Below are positions 56,186 to 64,000 of a DNA stretch of 64,000 nt, piece after piece. The translations under genes were made by a program, and so were the position numbers. Position 1 is the first letter of the stretch. Each line of letters starts with the position of its first letter. Origin of the DNA: Nephrocerus scutellatus. Taxonomy: Eukaryota > Arthropoda > Insecta > Diptera > Pipunculidae. The stretch spans positions 46,405,481-46,469,480 of the forward strand of contig OX352763.1 of NCBI GenBank assembly GCA_947095585.1, read 5' to 3'. The notes below the pieces were generated by a model, which saw only the letters and a list, made by a program, of their open reading frames with translations, was not told the DNA's origin and searched no databases.

Positions 56186-56680
56186 GGATAGATTGTCACC
56201 GACGTATATACAGGGTGTCCCCTAATTCGTGCAAAATAATTTTAGAAATGATTTTTGGATTTATTCTAAAAAAATCGTTCTACAGTAAGGGTCTATCTCC
56301 AATGTTGGCATCATTTATCGGGGATTTACGAAAAAGCTTATTTTGATGTACCCTGACCCATGTTGATGTACCCTGGAAATGTCTTTGTTAATACTAACGG
56401 TAGAAACTTCATTTAGGACTTTGTTTTTACAATAAATACTAGCCTTTGTGTTTAAATAATGTTGATATCTTATTTGGGTCTAAAGATATCCAACTTCTAT
56501 GCCTGTTCCAGTTTTCTTGCACGTTCTTATTTTTGAATTTGAGGTCAATTTTCTCCAGAAAATGTGTAATACACATAACGTTTTATTACGTTTAAATAAT
56601 ATAAATATATAATAAAAATAAAAATCAACAACAAGTTTGCGGGAAAACCCATAGATTGATAGTAAAATTTAAAAAAAAAC
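56186..56680. other. Spacer with a TIR-like end
   Basis: 'tatacagggtgtccccta' at 56209 resembles the CAGGGTGTCC-type ends of some insect DNA transposons, and 'taccctg' recurs at 56349 and 56374 in inverse sense. No transposase seen. Confidence 0.35.
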
Positions 56681-56919
56681 TATGGTGTCTACACTAATAA
56701 CAAATAATATTTGACATTTGAAGCATTAATTGGAAGGCACGAGGAAAGAGTGAGATGGCACCCAACACGATCCACATTAGTATGCTACCTCCCTTTTATA
56801 ATCCGATGCTAATAAATTTATTTAGATTAAAATAAAATTAAATTATTGATTAAAAGGAAATCAAAATTAATATCTTTATAAGTTTTTTATTTAATGTGCC
56901 TTGGGCGAGAGCAGCCACA
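56681..56919 (+). repeat. 5' LTR, internally deleted
   Basis: 239 bp against 333 bp for the 3' LTR. Two stretches are missing: about 27 bp after 'cactaataacaaa', and about 70 bp after 'tataatccgat'. Ends 'gagcagccaca'. Contains AATAAA near 56811. Confidence 0.88.
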
Positions 56920-56921
56920 AT

Positions 56922-56934
56922 TGGTGACCCCGAG
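56922..56934 (+). promoter_or_regulatory. Primer binding site, tRNA-Trp type
   Basis: TGGTGACCCCGAG, 2 nt after the LTR. The first 12 nt match the complement of the insect tRNA-Trp 3' end plus CCA (TGGTGACCCCGA), from memory. Confidence 0.75.
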
Positions 56935-58281
56935 TAGAACCGCCAAACAGGGGACTTATAATTAGTCTAAAAACTGTGAAAATTGTGCGCCATATTCTTT
57001 TCATAAGGCAAGAAGCTCTGGTTGCAGCCGATTTTTCGACGCTTGGGACGAGTTCTTGAGTTCCTGAAATAAATTGCGCAGTGCCGTTAATTGTTCAAAA
57101 AAATATTAAAAATATTTAATTCGATTGTCGCAGTTTAGTTTTTCTAACAAAACATTGAAATATTTTCTTGAGTGTCCGTTTTTGTAAGCACCGTTACACA
57201 TATATATTAAGGATACATACATATATACAAAACAAATTATTTTCGTAAACCGGAACATTCAACACATAAATAAATATGGATTACCGTTTTCAACACACAC
57301 TAGTTTGCAAAACAGCAAAGTGAATCTTCCATTTTAAGTCAATCACCATGCAGCTGAAAATCATCCACACACATATTGACAAGAAGTAAAATAATTCTGA
57401 TGACTGTACTTCATGTTGGATTCCTTTTTCATCAACATTTACTGTACTGGGCTGTATATATGTAACTTTATATATATAGAATTACAATATAATAAAATAT
57501 TTATAAAGCTGAAATTAACTGAACATTCAGTACGATCGCTGCAAAAATATAAATACTCGTTTATATTATACGAAATACAATCTACTTAAACAATTATATA
57601 TATATATATTAAAAAAAAGCAAAAAAAAAACATCAACATATTTTATAAAAAAAAAAGAAGAAGAAAGAAAATATCTGCCATTTTTCATATTTTTCATTCG
57701 ATATTTCTTTACATTTGTACATACATAATATATTTGAATTTCACGAATACATATATTCACGTTTCCAATATAACAACATAGTTATAGTACATAATATATA
57801 ACACATTTCTCCAACACCTAACACACATATAAAATTTTTATTCAATTCTTATTATAAAATTTCTAATTCGAATCCTAGGTTCTTTTTTTTTCAATTCATT
57901 TAAAATTTTTTAACTTTCTTTTTTCTCTCTTACCAGAATGTCAATTATATTGTGAGGAAAGGAATATACGAATTTAACAAATAATTTACAAATACATATG
58001 TATACATATACATGTGTTTAAGAAACCAAATTTTTTTTCACTCGCTAAATACCAAAAAACAGGGTGAGTCGTGTTGAATACCACAATAACCTTTATCGTT
58101 GCTTTCAAATATTAAAACTTGTATTTCAAAGTTTTATATATTTAATTCGTTATTTTAAATCGTCACTTAAATTAAACTTTATTTTCACGATTTTAAAGAA
58201 ATCATAATTATAATTACAGTAAATTATAATTAATTATCAATTAATTGTAATTGTACACAATTAATAAAAGAAAGAAAAGAA
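56935..58281 (+). other. Long AT-rich leader of the LTR element
   Basis: About 1.35 kb of very AT-rich non-coding DNA between PBS and gag ATG. It has several A- and T-runs and a TA tract at 57597-57609. Unusually long for a gypsy leader; part may be a later insertion. Confidence 0.6.
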
Positions 58282-59030
58282 AATGAATGATAACGAGGAC
58301 GAAAACAAACATCCGGTAATTGAAGCAATGGCACCTATACCTCAGTTTTAGAAGACCTTCCAGAGCTGTGGTTCAAACAATTTTAATTTCGCGATAGCTC
58401 ATCTACCGGTAGACGTTATAGCTTTGGTAGCAAGCATAGTCCGTAACCCTCCGGATACTAACAAATATGACACCCTTCGCGATGAAGTTATTAAAAGACG
58501 ATCCATGTCTGAGCAAGGGAGAATAAAAACCCTGCTTAAATCAACCGACATGGGCGACTTTACTCCATCTGACTTTTACAGACATCTCGAAGACAGCACA
58601 GCTATTAAAAACTCTTTGGTTAGGTCGACTCCCAGATTCAATTCGATCGATCGTTGCAATACGCGAGGCCGATAATATCAACGAATTGATAAGATTCGCA
58701 GACCGTATATTCGAAATAAATAAGCCTAACTACAATTGCAATACCATTGAATCTGGATCGTCAAAACAATCAAAATCCGGTTTAACATAAACAGAACTTA
58801 CTTTGGCTAGTCTTCAAAAATCAATTGACCAACTATCATCTAAAATCAATCGTCAAGTTAATTACCCGTCACGATCAAGACAGCGCTCAAATAGTAGAGA
58901 TAACCTACGCTCTAGATCTCGTGACAGGTCAAGTTGGAAAAGTGGTCATTGGTTATGTGTTGGTACCATCGATAGTTCGGGAATTTAGCAAGAAAATGCC
59001 AAGGTTGAACATTTAGCCATAAGAAAGAAC
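58282..59030 (+). pseudogene. gag: gag of CsRn1-type element, broken
   Basis: Particle protein of the element. The ATG at 58282 reads 'MNDNEDENKHPVIEAMAPIP', then an early stop. In another frame 'LEDLPELWFKQF' is the CsRn1-type 'PELWF.Q.E' motif. 'ALVASIVRNPPDTNKYDTLR', 'KRRSMSEQGRIKTLL' and 'MGDFTPSDFYRHL' follow (frame 58424-58675), all typical of this gag family. A basic RS-rich region (58860-58940) precedes the knuckle at 58958-59008, C-W-Y-H then C. In the knuckle one codon is TAG (58973), and the fourth ligand position is TGA (59006-59008). The CHCC spacing differs from the usual CCHC. Confidence 0.8.
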
Positions 59031-59034
59031 TAGA

Positions 59035-61243
59035 CCCTAAATTCAATTCGGAATTAGATGTCCCAAAACTCAATTTCGTTTTCTCATCGACACTGGCGCA
59101 GACATTTTCGTCGTACCCAAAACATATTTCAAGAATCTGACAAATGATTCAGACAATCGTCTAGTGGCAGCAAATGGTTCTAAGATTGACACTTACGGCA
59201 CTCGACTTTTACAAATAGATTTGGGCTTACGTCGCGAGTATAAACACCCGCTTGTAGTGGCTTCAGTCACGAGACCCATTATCGGTGCCGATTTCCTAGT
59301 TAAGTTTGGACTGGTAGTTGATCTAAAACACAAGCGATTGATAGATACACACACAAAATTATCTGTCAGTACAGTAGATATGACAGTTTCCACTGACACC
59401 ATACCGCGCTTGTTCGTTATTGACGGACCATACGGTGAATATCCCAATCTGACAAAAGAACCTCGTTATGACCTTCGAGTTAAACATAACGTGAAGCACC
59501 ATATAGTCACAAAAGGCCATTTACAATTTTCACGCCCAAGACGATTGGACAGTAAAAAACTCAAAATAGCAAAGACAGAATTCGAATACATGCTACAATT
59601 GGTTTTGTGTAGACAAAGTTCATCCAGCGCTGCTTCACCTTTGCACTTAGTGCCAAAACGGGACAGTAACGACTGGCGGCCATGCGGGGACTACCGTCGT
59701 CTTAACGCGATTACAGTACCGGATAGGTTCCTCTTCCCCAAATCCACAATTTTTCTCTTTACCTACAAGGCTGCACCGTTTTCTCAAAAATTGATCTCGT
59801 GCGTGCATACCACCATATTCCAGTTAGTGAACAAGACGTCCATAAAACGGCTATTACCACACCGTTTGGTCTATACGAATTCACTAGAATGCCATACGGA
59901 CGGACGGAAACGCGGCACAGACTTTTCAATGATTAATGGACGAGGTAACAAAGGGCATGGATTTTGTTTATGTTTACATAGACGACATTTTAGTCTCAAG
60001 CAGAAATGAATCCGAACGCCGTGAGCATTTAAGAATCCTTTTCGCACGATTAGACGAATTTGGTTTAACAATAAAATCTTCCAAGTGTGAATTCGGTGTA
60101 TCTTCCATTAATTTCCTTAGCCACGAAATCACCAAAGATGGCGTCAAACCGTCTGCGGATCGGATCGTGGCAATCAAATGTTTTCCTCAACCAACTTCTA
60201 TCAGACAAGTGCAGCGTTTTGTTGGTATGATTAATTACTACCATAGTTTTATCCCCAATTTAGCAAAACACTTAGCTCCAATACATGGCCACCTGAGTAC
60301 ATTAGGAAAAGTAAGCAAGAAAAACCCATTTTCATGGCCACCTGATTGTGAAGCGGCTTTAAATAATGTTAAATTTGCCCTCGCTCAGGCTAGTCTTCTT
60401 ACACATCCAATAGATAACGGAAATTTACGTATTAGCATTACGCATTAGATGCTTCAGGTATCGCCGTAGGAGCAGTATTGGAACAGTTTCATGGCAGAAG
60501 TTGGACACCTCTTTCCTTCTTCTCTAAAAAGCTTACCCCTCCGGAACAGAAGTATTCTGCTTTCGACAGGGAACTACTGGCTATTTATTGTGCCATCAAG
60601 CATTTCCGGTGTTTTGTGGAAGGTAGACTATTTTTTTATTAGTACCGACCATAAACCGCTGACTACCGCAGTCTCATCTAAGTCGGAGCGTAGTCCTCGC
60701 CAGAGTCGTCAACTCGACTATATCTCCCAATTTACCACAGACATAAGATACGTTAAAGGTGACAGCAATGTTGTAGCTGATACTTCATCACGACCACATG
60801 ATACTCATATTTCCGCCATTTGTCATACAGCACTTGATCTTGACAAACTAGTCACACTTCAAAAGTCAGACGAGGAGCTTAAGTCACTTATAGAAAATAG
60901 TGAAACCTTGAACAAAGCAAAACGCAAACTAGAGCTCTTACCTGATTTTGGTTCAGGCCTAGATATCTGGTGTGAAACGTCAACCAAGGAAAATCGCGCT
61001 TACATTCCTAACGAATTGCGCCGAAGTGTTTTCGAAATGCTTCACGGTCTTTCTCACCCAGGTGTTCGAGCAACACGTAAAATAATTGCAGCCAAATATT
61101 TTTGGCCGAGTATGAATGTAGACACCGGCTACTGGTCCAAAACGTGCATTCCCTGTCAGAAGTCGAAGGTTAATCGACACACACGTTCAGAAAATGGTAA
61201 TTTAATATCCCTTCCGGAAGATTCGAACATATCCACTTAGATC
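59035..61243 (+). pseudogene. pol: pol: protease, RT, RNase H and integrase zinc domain, frameshifted
   Basis: Protease with 'FLIDTGADIFVVP' (DTG 59089-59097) and 'RPIIGADFL'. RT begins with 'LHLVPKRDSNDWRPCGDYRR' (frame 59164-60009). A frameshift near 59740 moves the palm '[13 protein letters not shown]' and '[14 protein letters not shown]' to another frame. A further shift restores 'DFVYVYIDDILVSSRNE' (YIDD, frame 59936-60448). A stop near 60446 precedes RNase H ('DASGIAVGAVLEQF', 'FDRELLAIYCAIKHF', 'STDHKPLTT'). The integrase HHCC finger is complete: HGLSHPGVRATRK, then 'CIPCQKSK' (frame 60491-61240). Three to four lesions. Confidence 0.88.
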
Positions 61244-62068
61244 TTGTCGGACCGTTACCCCCAATCAAACGGAAACGTTTACATACTTACGATTGTTGAT
61301 AGATTTACACGCTGGCCGGAAGCTATACCTCTAGCTGACATGAGAGCCACCACCGTAATTAAAGCTTTCGTTGACCAATACATTTCGAGATTCGGTATAC
61401 CGCTCGAAATCACGACTGACCAAAGCAGCCAATTCGAGAGCAACCTATTTAAAGAACTTACAAGAGTGTTAGGTTCTCATAAAATTCGGACAACGACATA
61501 TCATCCCCAGGCAAATGGTATGGTAGAACGTTTGCATCGTCACTTGAAAGCGTCACTATATGCTCGATCTAATACCCGAAACTGGAGCGAAGATCTTCCT
61601 TTCGTCCTTCTCGGAATAAGAACAGCGATCAAGACTGATCTCGGATGCACTCCTGCTGATCTTGTCTACGGAAAAACTCTTAAGGTCCCAGGAGAGCTCG
61701 TAATGCATAACAACACAAAAATATCGATAGATCCATCTTCATTGGTCGAACAATTTAGAGAGTCAATGCGTAACGTCGTTCCAAAAGATACACGAAACAG
61801 TCCACAAGACAATATCTACATTCCTAAAGACTTAACGGACTGCGATCATGTATTTGTTCGAGTAGACAAGGTCAAGACAGGATTGACACCACCTTACGAA
61901 GGTCCATTTTTAGTTATACGAAAATTTCGTAAATATTTCAGTATTGACTATAAAGGTAAAAATGTATCAATCGCCATCGACCGACTAAAACCGGCATATG
62001 TTACGGACGAACTTAAATCCATGACGCCATCAACAACAACAAAAGAAAAAAGACATGTCAGATTCTAA
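61244..62068 (+). CDS. Integrase core and C-terminal domain (3' part of pol)
   Basis: Open for 274 codons. It would catalyse joining of cDNA to host DNA, but lies downstream of a frameshift at about 61255 ('HLDLVGPLPP' is in the previous frame). It contains all three catalytic residues: 'ILTIVDRFTRWPEAIPL' (Asp), 'EITTDQSSQFESNLF' (Asp) and 'HPQANGMVERLHRHL' (Glu). 'LPFVLLGIRTAIKTDLGCTPADLVYG' is given here only as the A-x-x-Y/LG region near residues 124-148. A GPY/F-type C-terminal module follows: 'PPYEGPFLVIRK' and 'IAIDRLKPAYV'. The stop at 62068 is about 75 bp before the 3' LTR. Confidence 0.85.
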   Translation: MSDRYPQSNGNVYILTIVDRFTRWPEAIPLADMRATTVIKAFVDQYISRFGIPLEITTDQSSQFESNLFKELTRVLGSHKIRTTTYHPQANGMVERLHRHLKASLYARSNTRNWSEDLPFVLLGIRTAIKTDLGCTPADLVYGKTLKVPGELVMHNNTKISIDPSSLVEQFRESMRNVVPKDTRNSPQDNIYIPKDLTDCDHVFVRVDKVKTGLTPPYEGPFLVIRKFRKYFSIDYKGKNVSIAIDRLKPAYVTDELKSMTPSTTTKEKRHVRF

Positions 62069-62129
62069 AAAGAAAATTTGTATTTATGTTAACTCATCAT
62101 CATTCATTTTCTTTACAACACCTCTATAT

Positions 62130-62144
62130 CTGCAGGGTGGGTGT
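62130..62144 (+). promoter_or_regulatory. Probable polypurine tract
   Basis: 'tgcagggtgggtgt' directly before the 3' LTR is the only purine-rich stretch in the right place; it is imperfect. Confidence 0.5.
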
Positions 62145-62477
62145 TATGGTGTCTGCACTAATAACAAATTTAATGTTATCAGCAATACCCTACATATATT
62201 TGACATTTGAAGCATTAATTGAAAGGCACAAGGAAAGAGTGAGATGGCACCCAACACGATCCACATTATTATGCTACCTCCCTTTTATAATCCGATTATT
62301 CCTTTTCATTAAAGTCAGTCAGTTCTCAATTCTCTGTGGAGCCGAACACATCGGAAATATTGATTTGCTAATAAATTTATTTAGATTAAAATAAAATTAA
62401 ATTATTGATTAAAAGGAAATCAAAATAATATCTTTATAAGTTTTTTATTTAATGTGGCTTGGGCGAGAGCAGCCACA
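62145..62477 (+). repeat. 3' LTR, full length
   Basis: 333 bp, starting 'tatggtgtctgcac' and ending 'gagcagccaca'. Contains AATAAA near 62370. Confidence 0.88.
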
Positions 62478-62479
62478 AA

Positions 62480-64000
62480 ACAACCCAAAAAAAATATAAA
62501 TTTTTCATGTAAATTCTCTAATAGGAGATGTGTTAAAATTTTAAGAAAATCGGGCTAATTTTTATAAAATTTACATGGACACCACACGGGTCTCAGGCCC
62601 CGACCACTCCAAAAATTTTACAATAAATTTTGTCCATCGAAGATACACATGTGTATTAAATTTGAAGAAAATCGGGTTAATTTTTAAAAAAAATGTATGG
62701 GGCCCCACGAACCCGGGGCCCGGGGTCTCCAACATTTTTACAAAAAGTTTTGTCCACAGTGATACACATGTGTTTAAAATTTGAAGAAAACCGAGCTAAT
62801 TTTTAAAAAATTTATATGGGCATCCCTCGGGCCTCAGGGACCGTTCATTCCAAAAACTTTACAAAAAATTTTGTACATCGGAGATACATATGTGTATAAA
62901 ATTTGAAGAAAATCGGGTTAATTTTTTTGCAAAAATTTATGGGGCCCCACGACCCCGGCCACTAAAATTTTTGCAAATATTGGTTTCCATCGGAGATACA
63001 CACGTATATACAATTTATAAAAAAAATCGGGTTAATTGTTTAAAAAAAAATGTTGGGGCCCAATGACCCTGAGGCCCGGGGTCTCCAAAATTTTTACAAG
63101 AAGTGTTTTCATCGGAGATACACATGCGTATATAATTTTAAGAAAATCTAGTAAATTTTTCAAAAATGTACATGGGCACCACGCGGGTCTCAGGGCCTGA
63201 AATTTTACAAAAAGTGTTGTACATTGGAGATACACATGTGTATAAAATTCAAAGAAAATCGGGTTAATTTTTTTAAAAATTTTGTATGGGGGCTTACGAT
63301 CCCGAGGCCCGGGGTCTCTAAAATGTTTAAGTTTTGTCCATCGAAGATACACATGTGTATAAAATTATAAGAAAATCGGGTTAATTTTTATTTTAAATTT
63401 GTATGAGGCCCCACGAACCCGGCGTCTGTATAGGGCCCCATGATCTTGGGGCCCGGGGTCTCCAAAATTTTTACAAAAAGTGTTGTCAATCGGAGATACA
63501 CATGTGTAAAAAATGTTAAGAAAATCGGGTTTATTTTTATTATAAATTTGTATGAGGCCCCACGACCCCGGCGTCTGTATAGGGCCCCATGATCTTGTGG
63601 CCCGGCGTCTCCAAAATTTTAACAAAAAGTTTTGTCCATCGAAGATACACATGTGTATAAAATTTTAAGAAAATCGGGTTAATTTTTATTTTAAATTTGT
63701 ATGACGCCCCATGAACCCGGCGTCTGTATAGGGCCCCATGATCTTGGGGTCCGGGGTCTCCAAAATTTTAATAAAAAGTGTTGTGTATCAGGGATACACG
63801 TGTATAAAAAAATTGAAGAAAATCGGGTAAATTTTGTAAAATATTTGTATGGGAGCCACCCGACCCCAAGGCCCGAGGGGCCCCAAATTTTAACAGATAA
63901 TGTTGTCTTTGTAGGTATACATGTGTTCAAAATTTCAATGAAATAGGACTTTGGAAAGTGGGTTGAAAATTTATCGCAAGATTCCACGACAAACAAACCC
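62480..64000 (+). repeat. RepA array running off the window
   Basis: Left end 'aacaacccaaaaaaaatat' with 'aaattctctaataggagat', then at least ten core units of 110-130 bp ('tttgtccatcgaagatacacatgtgtat', 'aagaaaatcgggttaattttt', 'ggggccc.acgaccccgg'). Pairs of units near 63415 and 63550 share an extra segment ('ggcgtctgtatagggccccatgatcttg'), and a third copy lies at 63719, marking a higher-order block of roughly 150 bp. The pre-terminal 'ggactttggaaagtgggttgaaaatttatcgcaag' appears at the very end, so the copy was about to finish. Confidence 0.87.

Larger units (their letters stand above)
56681..62477 (+). mobile_element. CsRn1/Kabuki-type Ty3/gypsy LTR retrotransposon
   Basis: A 5.8-kb element with LTRs at 56681-56919 and 62145-62477, a tRNA-Trp-type PBS, a long leader, gag with a CHCC knuckle, and pol (protease, RT, RNase H, integrase). 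AAAC before the 5' LTR (56677-56680) and after the 3' LTR (62478-62481) fits a 4-bp target duplication. gag and RT are broken; integrase is open. The tRNA-Trp primer together with a CHCC knuckle is diagnostic, in my knowledge, of the CsRn1 clade. Confidence 0.88.

Noticed and set aside
1..64000. tRNA, rRNA or snRNA genes
   Set aside because: tRNA-like matches are only the two retroelement primer sites; no cloverleaf, box A/B pair or rRNA core sequence was seen by eye.

Overview
The window looks like repeat-dense, probably heterochromatic DNA of a higher fly. A tephritid-like brachyceran is my best guess. The evidence is an insect errantivirus carrying an env gene, R1-clade LINEs sitting on AC-type microsatellites, a CsRn1/Kabuki-type Ty3/gypsy element, and AT-rich DNA. 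I found no intact host gene, no tRNA or rRNA, and no CRISPR. Nearly all recognisable coding sequence belongs to transposable elements and most of it is broken. This is a catalogue of nested mobile elements, not an operon or pathway.

Layout. 1-11.9 kb holds scattered remains of Ty3/gypsy elements: integrase pieces at 240-450 and 5251-5571, and a decayed gag-protease-RT-RNase H-integrase series at 7690-11910. Between them sit copies of an interspersed repeat called RepA here. RepA has 'aaattctcta...tagagaattt' subterminal inverted repeats, a central array of about 120-bp units and a conserved end reading 'cgaagttaatatagagaattt'. 11.9-23.0 kb is one large RepA array split by an 8.6-kb errantivirus-like provirus (13250-21850, minus strand) with two LTRs, a tRNA-Leu-type PBS, gag, pol, env, a polypurine tract and a 4-bp target duplication. 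23.0-27.5 kb carries an unrecognised reading frame, RepA, and an R1-clade LINE with a second fragment behind it. 27.6-29.3 kb is a RepB element built around a roughly 103-bp minisatellite. 29.3-39.1 kb has more RepA, several LINE fragments and a dead IS630/Tc1/mariner-type transposase. 39.7-41.4 kb has an Ig-like coding fragment next to an inverted RepB copy.

41.2-54.2 kb is the most unusual block: three R1-clade LINE copies plus one fragment, all on the minus strand, head to tail. Their poly(A) ends abut (GT/CA)n tracts, and the whole block sits inside one RepA copy whose two halves are still visible. A 4.4-kb segmental duplication and a mosaic copy show that the block also grew by recombination, not only by insertion. 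55.3-56.2 kb has another LINE fragment. 56.7-62.5 kb is a CsRn1-type LTR retrotransposon (plus strand) with unequal LTRs, a tRNA-Trp-type PBS and the clade's CHCC knuckle. 62.5 kb to the end is again a RepA array.

The parts relate through nesting. RepA, with its internal CA tract, is the landing pad for R1-clade LINEs and also hosts the provirus. RepB and the 41-46 kb duplication add tandem DNA. The density and nesting of env-bearing and non-LTR elements resembles fly piRNA-cluster or pericentromeric DNA, but that comparison is inference.
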